Assembly: GCF_028737315.1 (NCBI RefSeq)
Contig: NZ_JAQZAO010000003.1
Coordinates: 124,001 to 188,000, forward strand
Reading direction: 5' to 3'
DNA length: 64,000 nt
Source: Actinomycetospora lemnae
GTDB lineage: Bacteria > Actinomycetota > Actinomycetes > Mycobacteriales > Pseudonocardiaceae
Positions 49,595-57,939 of the stretch are shown piece after piece (the first letter of the stretch is position 1; each line of letters begins with the position of its first letter). The notes under the pieces were generated by a model, which was not told the DNA's origin, did no database searches, and worked only from the letters and a program-made list of their open reading frames with translations. Position numbers and translations under genes: made by a program.

Positions 49595-50008
49595 ATGACC
49601 TACGCGTTCCCGGTGGTCCCGCGCTACGCGGAGGTCGACCAGCAGGGCGTGGTGTTCAACGGGCACTACCTGACGTGGTTCGACGAGGCCTTCACCGGCT
49701 TCCTCGACCACGCCGGGATGTCCTACCCCGACCTCATCGCGGCGGGTGTGGACGTCATGGTGGTGCACTCCGAGCTCGACTACCGCGGGTCGGTGCGGTG
49801 GCGCGACGACGCCCGGGTCGAGGTCGTCTGCGAGCGGCAGGGGACGACGAGCTTCACGCTCGGGTTCAGCGTCTACCGCTCGGCGGACGAGGTCGCGGTG
49901 ACGGGCCGCAACGTCTACGTCGTCGTCGTGAAGGACGAGGCGACGGGCGCGTGGTCCAAGGCCCCGGGCATCCCGGAGAAGCTCGCGGCGGCGCTGTCGG
50001 GGGCGTGA
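49595..50008 (+). CDS. Hotdog-fold acyl-CoA thioesterase (4HBT/YbgC type)
   Basis: About 137 residues. The active-site strand-helix YAEVDQQGVVFNGHYLTWFDEA holds the catalytic Asp of the 4-hydroxybenzoyl-CoA thioesterase family, followed by the strand pair DYRGSVRWRDDARVEVVCE and FTLGFSVYR. It hydrolyses acyl-CoA thioesters. I prefer ATG 49595 (GGGGAG upstream); ATG 49577 would add six residues. It follows the acyl-CoA synthetase gene by about 50 nt, so the pair may balance one acyl-CoA pool. Confidence 0.86.
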   Translation: MTYAFPVVPRYAEVDQQGVVFNGHYLTWFDEAFTGFLDHAGMSYPDLIAAGVDVMVVHSELDYRGSVRWRDDARVEVVCERQGTTSFTLGFSVYRSADEVAVTGRNVYVVVVKDEATGAWSKAPGIPEKLAAALSGA

Positions 50009-50026
50009 GGCTCGCGCACCGACCGG

Positions 50027-50079
50027 GGAGCGAGGGACGCCCCCGCTGCGCCGGACGCAGCGGAGGACGCCCTCGCTCC
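50027..50079. terminator. Bidirectional terminator between thioesterase and speDE
   Basis: A long inverted repeat: outer stem GGAGCGAGGG (50027-50036) with 50070-50079 and inner stem CGCTGCG (50044-50050) with 50056-50062, around loop CCGGA, with a small internal bulge. It fills most of the convergent spacer. Confidence 0.8.
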
Positions 50080-50086
50080 GGGCGGC

Positions 50087-51358
50087 CTACGCGACCGACG
50101 CGCGGAGTGCGAACGGGAGGACCGCGCCGCGGCGCAGGGCGTCGGCGTCGATCGACGCCAGCGTCGGGAAGCGGTCGAGGCGCGAGGCCGCGAGCTCGAC
50201 GGGGTCGTCGACGTCGTCCACGCGCCCGGTCAGGTACGCCCACTCGTGCTCGTCGGAGCAGTACGGCAGGACGGTGGCGAAGACCTCGTCGAAGCGCCGC
50301 GTCATGCGCCCGAGGGTGTCGTTGCGCCACAGCGTCGGGCAGCCGGCCTGCGAGCACACGACGCCGCCGGGGGCGAGGACGTCGCGGCAGCGGCGCAGGA
50401 ACTCCGCGCCGTAGAGGCGGGCGTGCTGGGCCGGGTCGGTGACCTCGACGGGCTCGTCGGGCAGGTCCACGATGACGACGTCCCACCGGTCACCGCGCGC
50501 GGCGGCGTCGGCGAGGAACTGCCAGCCGTCGGCGTAGTGCACGCGCACCGGGCCGTCGCCGGCCTCGGCCCGGGCGAGCTCCTCGGGCGTGTAGCCGTAG
50601 GGGAGCAGCTCGGCGCAGCGGCGGACGCACTCGGTGTCGATGTCGACGTGGTCGACGCGGGTGGCTCCGGCGGCGACGGCGAGCTGCGAGACGACGCCCT
50701 CCGACGAGCCCACGACCAGCACCGAGCGCAGCTCGTCGGCGAGCAGCATCGGCGGCACGGCGAGGGCCTCGTGGTAGACGAGCTGGGTCGCCTCGGTGGA
50801 CTGGCGCTCGCCGTCGCAGAAGAGCGAGACGCCCTGGGCCGTGCGCGCGACCACCATGTCCTGCCAGTCCGTGCGGCCCCGCCAGAGCACCTCGTCGAGG
50901 CGCCAGCGCCGGCGCATCCCGGCGGCGAGGGGTTCGTCGACCTCCCGGCCCCCGGCCGCGGGTGCGAGCCCGGCCCCGCGGGCGACGACCTGGGCCCGCA
51001 CCTCCCGCGCGTCGAGCTCCCGGCCCAGCGCGTCGACCACCATCTCCGGGTCGGCCTGCACGCCGCAGGTGAAGACGTCGACGAACGCCGCCGACGCCTC
51101 CGGATAGGTGTGCACCGACGCGTGCGACTCGGCGAGCAGGGCCAGGACCGTCGTGCCCTGGGGCTCGAACCGGTGCGCGACGACGTCGAGGACGGTCGCG
51201 CCGCCGGCGTCGAGGGCCCGGCGCAGCGCCTCGGCGACGCGGTGCTCGTCGCCGAGGACCGCGGCGTCGATCCCCCGCAGCTCGGCGAGGACGTGCCGGC
51301 CCGCGAACGTGGCGGTGTCGGGGGCGGTCGGGGTGACGGGTGTCGTCGTCAAGTCCAC
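50087..51358 (-). CDS. S-adenosylmethionine decarboxylase-spermidine synthase fusion
   Basis: 423 residues, two enzymes in one chain. Residues about 18-130 are a bacterial class 1B AdoMet decarboxylase: self-cleavage at Glu77-Ser78 in ESHASVHTYPE, His83 and Cys98 match Ser63, His68 and Cys83 of the Thermotoga enzyme. Residues about 165-423 are an aminopropyltransferase: YHEALAVPPML, VLVVGSSEGVVSQLAV, VDHVDIDTEC and VIVDLPDEPVE. The Gly loop GSSEG and STEATQLVYHE depart from the usual GGGDGG and DEFIYHE. GTG 51358 or TTG 51352 may be the start. It lies 13 nt downstream of the decarboxylase gene. Confidence 0.92.
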   Translation of the reverse strand: MDLTTTPVTPTAPDTATFAGRHVLAELRGIDAAVLGDEHRVAEALRRALDAGGATVLDVVAHRFEPQGTTVLALLAESHASVHTYPEASAAFVDVFTCGVQADPEMVVDALGRELDAREVRAQVVARGAGLAPAAGGREVDEPLAAGMRRRWRLDEVLWRGRTDWQDMVVARTAQGVSLFCDGERQSTEATQLVYHEALAVPPMLLADELRSVLVVGSSEGVVSQLAVAAGATRVDHVDIDTECVRRCAELLPYGYTPEELARAEAGDGPVRVHYADGWQFLADAAARGDRWDVVIVDLPDEPVEVTDPAQHARLYGAEFLRRCRDVLAPGGVVCSQAGCPTLWRNDTLGRMTRRFDEVFATVLPYCSDEHEWAYLTGRVDDVDDPVELAASRLDRFPTLASIDADALRRGAVLPFALRASVA

Positions 51359-51371
51359 CTTCTCTCGTGCG

Positions 51372-52511
51372 TCAGGTCGTGTACGTGGGCAGTGGGGGCA
51401 GGCCGTTGAAGCCCACCGAGGCGTAGCTGGCGGTGTAGGCGCCGGCGCCGAGGAGCTCGACGACGTCGCCGGCCGCCAGGTCGAGGGGCAGGCGCACGTC
51501 GGCACGGCGGTAGAGGACGTCGTCGCCGTCGCAGGTGGGCCCCGCGAGCACGACGGGACCGGTGGGGCCGGCGCGGCCGGGGGTCCGCAGGCGGTAGACG
51601 ATCATCTCGCCCTCGGTCTCGGCGAGGCCCTGGTAGCGGCCGACGTCGAGGTAGACCCAGCGGCGCCCGGCGCGCTCGGTGACGAGGACGACCTCGGCGC
51701 GCAGCACGCCCGCGTCGGCGACGAGGGCGCGGCCGGGCTCGGCGAACGCGCGCGGTCGCCACCACGAGCCGTGCCGGGCGAGGGCCTCCCGGATCGCGCC
51801 GGCGCAGGCGTCGACGTCGGGGGTCCGGGCGCCGGCGTGCGGGGTGGGGAAGCCGCCGCCGAGGTTGAGCTCCCGCGGCGCGTGCTCGCCGAGGCGGGCG
51901 GCCACCCGGGCGGCGCCGTCGATCGCGCGCGCCCAGGCGCGGGGGTCGCTCTGCTGCGAACCGACGTGGAAGCCGATGCCGGCCGCGTCGAGACCGCCCG
52001 CGTGCGCCCGCGCCAGGAGCGCGACGGCCTCGTCCTCGCTCGCGCCGAACTTCCCGGCGAACGGCGTCGCGGACCCGTCGTCGCCGACGGCCAGCCGGAC
52101 CCCGACGGTCGCGCCCGGCGCCTCGCGGGCGAGCAGGTCGACGTCGGCGGGGGCGTCGGTGGTGAAGCGGGTGACGCCCGCGGCGCGGGCGGCGCGCACG
52201 TCCGTGACCTTCTTCACGGGGTTGCCCCAGGACAGGCACGCGGGTGCCGCGCCGGCCAGCAGACAGAGATCGAGCTCACCGACGCTCGCGAGGTCGAACG
52301 ACGCGCCCTCGGCGACGAGGAGGGCCAGGACGTCGGGGTGCGGGTTCGCCTTGAGGGCGTAGCAGAGCTCGATCCCGGGCAGGGCGGTGCGCATCGCGCG
52401 ATAGGCGCGGCGCACGGCGGCCAGATCCAGATCGAGGTGCGGACTGGGCCGACTCTGCGTCGGGGTCCGCGCGACGACGCGCGCCCCGGGCTCGACACCC
52501 ACGCCCTCCAT
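51372..52511 (-). CDS. Ornithine/lysine decarboxylase, alanine racemase-fold (group IV)
   Basis: 379 residues. The PLP lysine is Lys54 in CYALKANPHPD. Others: FDLASVGELD, FHVGSQQ (stacking His), the Gly-rich ELNLGGGFPTP, EPGRALVADAG, and the C-terminal active-site Cys in GPTCDGDDVLY. The family decarboxylates ornithine (or lysine), giving putrescine (or cadaverine). With the downstream SpeD-SpeE fusion it forms a complete two-gene route from ornithine to spermidine. ATG 52511 preferred; an in-frame ATG about 30 nt upstream is possible. Ornithine versus lysine preference cannot be decided. Confidence 0.9.
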   Translation of the reverse strand: MEGVGVEPGARVVARTPTQSRPSPHLDLDLAAVRRAYRAMRTALPGIELCYALKANPHPDVLALLVAEGASFDLASVGELDLCLLAGAAPACLSWGNPVKKVTDVRAARAAGVTRFTTDAPADVDLLAREAPGATVGVRLAVGDDGSATPFAGKFGASEDEAVALLARAHAGGLDAAGIGFHVGSQQSDPRAWARAIDGAARVAARLGEHAPRELNLGGGFPTPHAGARTPDVDACAGAIREALARHGSWWRPRAFAEPGRALVADAGVLRAEVVLVTERAGRRWVYLDVGRYQGLAETEGEMIVYRLRTPGRAGPTGPVVLAGPTCDGDDVLYRRADVRLPLDLAAGDVVELLGAGAYTASYASVGFNGLPPLPTYTT

Positions 52512-52642
52512 GGTGCCTGTCCGAATCTCCGCGGACATCACCGAACGGCTGACCGCGGACACACGCGCGGCGTACCGTACGGATCTCCGGGGCCGTGGGG
52601 CCCGGGCCGCTGTCGGGGGCGGGCTGGTTCGAAGGGGGTTGC

Positions 52643-54712
52643 ATGCCGTCCACCTCGTCCCGAGGCTGGCATCCGGCACCGCGTCCGCGACCGTGGCCGT
52701 TCCGCACGCCGCGCAACATCGTGATCACCTCGCTGTTCGCGGTGGCGCTCGTCGCTGCGCTCGTCGGTGTGGGCACCGCGGTGGTGCCGGCCGGCCCCCG
52801 CGACGAGGCCGCGGGGCTCACCGGCAACGCGACCGACGCGCCCACCACGTCCGAGCAGCCCGCCGCGTCCGGCTCGTCCTCCGCCGACGACCCCGGCGGC
52901 GCACCCCTCGCCCTCCCCGACGGCGCGCCCGGCCCGGCGGCGCCCGACCCGGCACTGCCCGACGACGTCGCCCCGCCGCTGACGCCGATCCCGCTGCCGG
53001 GCTCGCGCGCACTCGGCACCGCGCCGGCCGCGCCCGGCGAGCCCGCGTTCCCCGGCTCCGAGCAGCCCGTGACGCCGCCGCCCGGCTTCGACGAGCTGGT
53101 CCCGAGCCTCGACCCGGTGCCGCTGCCCGGCGCCGGCAGCTCGCCCGCGCCGGCCCTGCCGACGGTCCCCGACGGCCCGGGTCGCGACGCGGGTCCCGCG
53201 GAGCCGACCGTGCCGCGCGGGACACCGACGGCGGACGACCCGGGCCCGGTGCTCGACCTCCCGCTGCTGCCCGACCCCACGCGCGACGAGCCGACCGGCT
53301 CGCCCGGGGGCCGCGGCGGGGACGCCGGCGGTGACCGGGGCGGTGACCGGGGTGGTGACCGGGGCGGTGACGGCGACCTGCTGCCGGACCTCCTGCCCGG
53401 GGGCAACGGCGGCGGTGGCCCCGCGGCCGGCGACGAGGGTGCCCCGGGACGTGCCGGCGGCCGTGGCGAGGGCGGCGGTGGTGCCGGCGGCAACGGCGGC
53501 GGCAACGGCGGCGGCAACGGCGGCGGCAACGGCGGCGGCAACGGCGGTGACGACGGCCGCGATGAGGAGCAGGGCGACGGTGGCCTGCTGCCCGACCTGC
53601 TCCCCGACGGCGACGAGCGCGAGGAGCCCGAGGGGCCGCCGGCCCGGCGCACGCCTGCGGGCGACGGGGCCGAGGGCGCGGACGAGCCGGCGAGCGCACC
53701 GGCCCGCACCACGACGGACGAGGCCACGCCGCCGACGACCACCGGCGGCCCCACCCTGGAGCTCCCGACCGGCTCCGAGGCGCCCGCCTCGACGCCCGAG
53801 GGCTGGCCCACCTACGGGCAGCCCGGCAACGACGCGGACGCGTCCACCGGGGCCAGCACCACCCCCGGTGACGGCGCCGCCCGCAGCCTGCCCAGCACCA
53901 CGCCCGAGGGCTGGCCGCTGCCCTCGGACGCCACCGAGGTGCCGGGCGCCGGCCAGGACCGCCGCGGCGGCTCCGAGGCGCCGACGACCACCACCGATCC
54001 GTCCACCGGCGTCACCACCACCGTCGACCCGTCCACGGGCACCACCACGACGGTCGACCCGACGACCGGTGCCTCGCTGACCACCCGCACCCCGGCCACG
54101 GCGACCGAGGAACCCGCGGAGGGCGACGCCGGCTCGCTCCTGCCCACCGGCGAGCGGGACGCGGACGAGCGCTCGGCGCCCGGGACCACCACGCCGGGCC
54201 GCGGTCAGGGCAGCGAGGACGACGACGCAGGCTCCTCGGCCGGTGCGGAGGACGCGACGTCGACCCGGCTGCGGACGACCACCGCGGTCCCGGAGGAGAC
54301 GTCGAGCGAGTCCTCCTCCGACTCCTCGTCCGACCCGAGCACGCGGCCGACGGCCGATGATGAGTCCTCCGACCCGACCACGCGTCGCTCGACCACGCGC
54401 TCGGCCGCCGAGGAGGAGTCCAGCACCGACGCGGAGGGCAGCTCCGGCCCCACGTCGCGGCGCACCACGGCCGCCGGGGAGAGCGACTCCGCGGACGACG
54501 CCAACGTCATCGGCGAGAGCATCGGCAACGGCTCGGACTCCGGCTCGGACTCCGGCTCGGACTCCGGGTCCGACTCCGGGTCCGGCTCCGACTCCGGCGA
54601 GGCGGCCGAGACCGACCCGCAGATGGTCATCCCGACCACGTCGCCGATGGACCCGCGGTTCTGGGCGTGGCTCGCCGGCACCGTCACGCGGTCACCCGCG
54701 GCGGGCGGGTGA
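52643..54712 (+). CDS. Low-complexity, membrane-anchored surface protein of unknown function
   Basis: 689 residues. A short basic N-terminus and one hydrophobic helix (residues about 28-51, IVITSLFAVALVAALVGVGTAVV), then entirely Pro/Gly/Ser/Thr/Asp-rich sequence outside the membrane: a (GGN) tract near residues 285-310, two LLPDLLP units, two PEGWP units, a DPSTGTTTTVD repeat near 455-475, and an (SD)n tract near 630-655. The only ordered-looking part is the last 25 residues (MVIPTTSPMDPRFWAWLAGTV). No domain recognised. Divergent from the spermidine operon. Probably a wall-spanning or adhesive protein; function unknown. Confidence 0.75.
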   Translation: MPSTSSRGWHPAPRPRPWPFRTPRNIVITSLFAVALVAALVGVGTAVVPAGPRDEAAGLTGNATDAPTTSEQPAASGSSSADDPGGAPLALPDGAPGPAAPDPALPDDVAPPLTPIPLPGSRALGTAPAAPGEPAFPGSEQPVTPPPGFDELVPSLDPVPLPGAGSSPAPALPTVPDGPGRDAGPAEPTVPRGTPTADDPGPVLDLPLLPDPTRDEPTGSPGGRGGDAGGDRGGDRGGDRGGDGDLLPDLLPGGNGGGGPAAGDEGAPGRAGGRGEGGGGAGGNGGGNGGGNGGGNGGGNGGDDGRDEEQGDGGLLPDLLPDGDEREEPEGPPARRTPAGDGAEGADEPASAPARTTTDEATPPTTTGGPTLELPTGSEAPASTPEGWPTYGQPGNDADASTGASTTPGDGAARSLPSTTPEGWPLPSDATEVPGAGQDRRGGSEAPTTTTDPSTGVTTTVDPSTGTTTTVDPTTGASLTTRTPATATEEPAEGDAGSLLPTGERDADERSAPGTTTPGRGQGSEDDDAGSSAGAEDATSTRLRTTTAVPEETSSESSSDSSSDPSTRPTADDESSDPTTRRSTTRSAAEEESSTDAEGSSGPTSRRTTAAGESDSADDANVIGESIGNGSDSGSDSGSDSGSDSGSGSDSGEAAETDPQMVIPTTSPMDPRFWAWLAGTVTRSPAAGG

Positions 54713-54746
54713 TCGCGCGCCGCGGGCGGGACGGCACGATCGGCGG

Positions 54747-55175
54747 GTGAGCCCGACACCCACCGTCAGCCCGGCCGACCTGCGCGCCCGGGGCGAGGAG
54801 TTCGCGCAGTTCTGGACCGAGCGCCACCTCTGCACGCTCGCGACGCTGCGCAGGGACGGCTCGCCGCACGTCGTGCCGGTGGGGGCCGTGCTCGACCTCG
54901 ACACGGCGATGGCGCGCGTCATCACCTCGGGCACCAGCGCCAAGGCGCGCCACGTGCGGGCGGCGGGGGAGGAGGGGGCGCGGGTGGCGGTCACCCAGGT
55001 CGACGGGCGGCGCTGGTCGACGCTCGAGGGGCTCGCGGTGGTCCGCGACGCCCCGGACGCCGTCGCCGACGCCGAGCACCGCTACGCGCAGCGCTACCGG
55101 GTGCCGCGGGAGAACCCGCAGCGGGTGGTCCTGGAGATCGCGCTCACCCGTGTCCTCGGCAGCCGGGGCGTCTAG
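54747..55175 (+). CDS. Pyridoxamine 5'-phosphate oxidase-fold protein, probably F420-dependent
   Basis: 142 residues, split-barrel fold: FWTERHLCTLATLRRDGSPHVVPVGAVLD, then ARVITSGTSAKARHVRA and VAVTQVDGRRWSTLEGLAVV, ending NPQRVVLEIALTRVLG. This matches the F420-dependent reductase group (FDOR-B-like) common in actinobacteria; the cofactor is inferred. Its stop overlaps the stop of the convergent luciferase-like gene by the shared bases CTAG. Confidence 0.84.
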   Translation: MSPTPTVSPADLRARGEEFAQFWTERHLCTLATLRRDGSPHVVPVGAVLDLDTAMARVITSGTSAKARHVRAAGEEGARVAVTQVDGRRWSTLEGLAVVRDAPDAVADAEHRYAQRYRVPRENPQRVVLEIALTRVLGSRGV

Positions 55176-56086
55176 ATCCCGGGGGTCGAGGTCTCCAGAG
55201 GCACGAGGTGCTCGGCGAACTCGTCGAGGAACGCCGGCCACGACGCGGGCGCGACGGCGGGGCGCACGACGAACTTCGTGATGCCCTCGTCGACGAAGCG
55301 CTCCACGCGCCGGCGCGCGTCCTCCCACCCGTCGGCGACGAGGTCGTGCGGGTCGAGCTCGGGGCGCCGGTGCACCGAGGCGGCCCGGGCGCGGTCGGCG
55401 TCGGCGTCCGAGGTGTCGGGCGGCAGGACGAGCAGGTTCGTGCCGTAGTGGTCGTCCTCCACCTCGCGTCCGGCGTCGGCGGCTGCGGCGGCGATCGTCG
55501 CGCGGGCGGCGCCCGCCTCGGCGGGCGTGACGAACGAGGCCAGCCACCCGTCGCCCAGGCGCCCCACGCGCTCCAGCGCGGCCGGCACGAGCCCGCCGAG
55601 CCACAGGTCCAGCGGCCGCGCCGGACGGGGCTCGACGACGGCCTCGTCGAGGTCGAAGAAGCTGCCGTGGAACGTCACCGACTCCTCGGTCAGGAGGCGG
55701 CGCACGACGGTGAGGGCCTCCTCGAACACCGCGGCGCGCGGTCCCGGCACGGGGTAGACCGTCCGCTCGGCGGCGGTGGCCGGGCGCAGGCCGAACACGG
55801 GCAGGATGCGCCGGGGCGCGAGCGCGGCCAGCGAAGCCAGCTGGGCGGCGACGACGGCGGGGTTGCGCCCCGGGAGCACGACGACGCCGGTGCCGAGCTT
55901 GAGCGAGTGCGTGCGGCCCGCCGCCCATCCGAGGGCGATGAGCGGCTCGACGGCGGGCGCGGCGACGCGGTCGGGGAACCACACCGAGTCGATGTCCCGC
56001 GCCTCGCAGCCGTCGACGAGCTCGAGCGTGGCCGCGGCCGGGTCGTGCCGCGAGGGTCCGGCACCGATGCCGATGCGGACCTTCAT
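55172..56086 (-). CDS. LLM class (luciferase-like) F420-dependent oxidoreductase
   Basis: 304 residues, TIM-barrel luciferase-like family: MKVRIGIGAGPS, DSVWFPDRVAAPAVEPL, LGTGVVVLPGRNPAVVAAQLASLAAL, and PLDLWLGGLVPAALERVGRLGDGWL. The last stretch is typical of F420-type members. The substrate is unknown. It follows the glutamine amidotransferase gene by 11 nt, so they form an operon. The C-terminus ends in convergent overlap with the PPOX-fold gene. Confidence 0.87.
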   Translation of the reverse strand: MKVRIGIGAGPSRHDPAAATLELVDGCEARDIDSVWFPDRVAAPAVEPLIALGWAAGRTHSLKLGTGVVVLPGRNPAVVAAQLASLAALAPRRILPVFGLRPATAAERTVYPVPGPRAAVFEEALTVVRRLLTEESVTFHGSFFDLDEAVVEPRPARPLDLWLGGLVPAALERVGRLGDGWLASFVTPAEAGAARATIAAAAADAGREVEDDHYGTNLLVLPPDTSDADADRARAASVHRRPELDPHDLVADGWEDARRRVERFVDEGITKFVVRPAVAPASWPAFLDEFAEHLVPLETSTPGI

Positions 56087-56097
56087 CTCCGCGGCGG

Positions 56098-56892
56098 TCA
56101 CCGGGCGGCGCCGTCGGGGAGAGCGGCCTCGGGACGAGCGGGCTCGAGACGAGCGCCGTCGGGGAGAGCACCCTCGGCGGCACCACGGGCGACCAGACCC
56201 GCCCGCGCCGCGAAGGCGTCGAACAGGACCCAGCTCGCCGCGCGCGACGCCTCGGCCCGGTCGGCCGTCTCGGCCCGCAGCGCGTCGACGTCGATGCCGA
56301 GCTCGGGCAGGCGCGCCTCGAGCGGCGTGCCCGTCCACCGCGCCACCCACGTCTCGAACCCGGTCGGCGTGATCTCGGGGTGGAACTGGACCCCGAGGTG
56401 CGCGCCGTCCCGGAACGCCTGGCTGCAGCGCTCCGACCACGTGAGCACCTCCGTGCCCGGCGGCGGGGTGAAGCTGTCGAAGTGGAACTCCATCCACGGC
56501 CCGTCGGCGACGACGTCGGGCGCGGCGGTGGTGACCTCGCGCCACCCGTGCTCGCCGCGCCCGTCGGCGGGGTGGGCCGTGCCGCCGAGCACGCGCGCGA
56601 GGAGCTGGCCGCCGAAGCAGATGCCGAGCACCGGCACGTCGGCGGCGACGGCCGCGCGCAGGTAGGCGATCTCGTCGGTGAGCCAGGGCACGTCGTCGTC
56701 CCACGCGCCCCGGGTGGAGCCGAGCACCGCGACGGCGTCGAGGTCCGCCGGCGCGGGCAGCGGCTGCCCCGCCGTCCCCGGGACGATCTCCACCCCGCGG
56801 TCGGCCGCCCAGCTCGCCAGCGTCCCCGCCTGCACGAGCACCGTCTCCGGCGAGACCTCGTGACCGATCACCAGCAACCTCGGTGCACCCAT
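56098..56892 (-). CDS. Class I glutamine amidotransferase-like protein
   Basis: 264 residues. The nucleophile Cys is in VLGICFGGQLLARVLGG and the His-Glu pair in GVQFHPEITPTGFE, giving a complete triad. It resembles free-standing GATase1 proteins (GMP-synthase-like, gamma-glutamyl hydrolase-like) rather than a subunit of a known synthetase. The last 40 residues (EGALPDGARLEPARPEAALPDGAAR) are an Ala/Pro/Gly tail built from a 15-bp in-frame repeat. It heads a two-gene operon with the luciferase-like gene. Confidence 0.85.
   Translation of the reverse strand: MGAPRLLVIGHEVSPETVLVQAGTLASWAADRGVEIVPGTAGQPLPAPADLDAVAVLGSTRGAWDDDVPWLTDEIAYLRAAVAADVPVLGICFGGQLLARVLGGTAHPADGRGEHGWREVTTAAPDVVADGPWMEFHFDSFTPPPGTEVLTWSERCSQAFRDGAHLGVQFHPEITPTGFETWVARWTGTPLEARLPELGIDVDALRAETADRAEASRAASWVLFDAFAARAGLVARGAAEGALPDGARLEPARPEAALPDGAAR
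56108..56169. repeat. 15-bp-period repeat in the amidotransferase tail
   Basis: GCGCCGTCGGGGAGAGC occurs at 56108-56124 and 56153-56169, exactly 45 bp apart. Between them CTCGGGACGAGCG and CTCGAGACGAGCG are 15 bp apart. The period keeps the reading frame. Confidence 0.8.
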
Positions 56893-56974
56893 GCCCGGTG
56901 CAACGCGCCGGGCCCCCGTGTGCGTCCCCGGGGCCCGGCGTCACGTCCGTCGGTGCGCCTGACAGGCTCGGCCC

Positions 56975-57409
56975 GTGCCGCCGCGCCCGACCAAGCCCTG
57001 CGCCTTCTGCGCGGTCGTCGCCGGGGACGCGCCGGCCGACGTCGTCCACGACGGACCGGCCACCAAGGCGTTCCTGGACACCTCGCCGGTCTTCCACGGG
57101 CACGTCCTGCTCGTCCCGCGCACGCACGTCCCGACCCTCGCGGACCTGCCGCCCGAGGAGGTGCCCGGGTTCTTCGCGCTGGCCCAGCGCCTCCAGCGGG
57201 CGGTCGAGTCCGCGATGGAGGCGCCGGGGTCGCTGATCATGATCAACAACGTCATCAGCCAGTCCGTGCCGCACCTGCACCTGCACGTCATCCCGCGCCG
57301 TCCCAAGGACGGGCTCCGGTTCTTCCTCGGACCCCGGCACCCGTACGGCTCCCCGGACGAGTCGGCTGCGATCGCCGGGCGTATCGCCGCTGCCCTGGAC
57401 GCGAGCTGA
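56975..57409 (+). CDS. HIT family protein
   Basis: 144 residues. It has the histidine triad VPHLHLHVIPR and an upstream CAFCAVVAGDAPADVV with two Cys and a zinc-site look, as in many Hint/HIT hydrolases. Family members hydrolyse adenosine phosphoramidates or dinucleoside polyphosphates; the exact substrate is unknown. GTG start, 6 nt after CAGGCT (56963-56968), so leaderless. Divergent from the amidotransferase gene. Confidence 0.9.
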   Translation: MPPRPTKPCAFCAVVAGDAPADVVHDGPATKAFLDTSPVFHGHVLLVPRTHVPTLADLPPEEVPGFFALAQRLQRAVESAMEAPGSLIMINNVISQSVPHLHLHVIPRRPKDGLRFFLGPRHPYGSPDESAAIAGRIAAALDAS

Positions 57410-57477
57410 GAGCGCGTTCAGCGGCGACACCGTCTCCGCGACGAACGGGCCCTGCGGGGCGCCGAACGGTCAAAATT

Positions 57478-57502
57478 CGCATCAGATGGTCGCTGTGATG
57501 CG
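57478..57502. promoter_or_regulatory. Inverted repeat in AT-richer promoter region
   Basis: CGCATCA (57478-57484) and TGATGCG (57496-57502) are perfect 7-bp arms with an 11-bp spacer, directly after the unusually AT-rich CAAAATTC. It lies in the 236-bp gap before the small membrane protein gene, and is probably a promoter with operator. I see no gene in this gap. Confidence 0.4.
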
Positions 57503-57645
57503 CCCGACGGTCGGAGTCGGGACGTCCGATCGAGTGAGAACGTCCCCTGCGGCACCTCGGGGATGTCATCCTCTGGGCAACGCACGCGGTGGTCCCCCGG
57601 GCACGCTCGGTCACCGCGTCCCGCTCCCCGATGTCGGAGGTGCTC

Positions 57646-57930
57646 GTGCCGGTCCTCGTGTGGGTCGCTGTCCTCGTCGTCGTGTGGTGTCTGGCCTCGG
57701 TGGTCACCGCGCTGGCGCTCGGGACGTGGCTGCGCCGGCGGGCGGAGGCCACCGACCCCGAGGGCGCCCTGCGCCCCCTCGACACCGGCCCGCTGCGCCT
57801 GTGGGTGGGCGAGCTCCCCGCCGTCCCCGAGACGCTCGAGGAGCTCGAGCGCCAGGGCGGCTGGGACGAGCCGGCCGACCTGCCGGCGCCGCGACGGGCC
57901 GCGCCCGCCGACCGCGCCACGCTCAGCTGA
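57646..57930 (+). CDS. Small single-pass membrane protein, unknown
   Basis: About 94 residues. One N-terminal membrane helix (VPVLVWVAVLVVVWCLASVVTALALG), a basic stop-transfer LRRRAEA, then a cytoplasmic tail with LRLWVGELPAVPETLEELERQGGWDEPADLP. No family recognised. The GTG at 57646 has GGAGG 5 nt upstream; ATG 57631 would add five residues. The stop is 10 nt from the convergent trpS stop. Confidence 0.65.
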   Translation: MPVLVWVAVLVVVWCLASVVTALALGTWLRRRAEATDPEGALRPLDTGPLRLWVGELPAVPETLEELERQGGWDEPADLPAPRRAAPADRATLS

Positions 57931-57939
57931 CCCGAGCCG

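Noticed and set aside
57410..57645. Small protein gene or structured RNA in this gap
   Set aside because: Only a 7-bp inverted repeat and an AT-richer patch are visible; no start with ribosome site and coding pattern, and no extended pairing.
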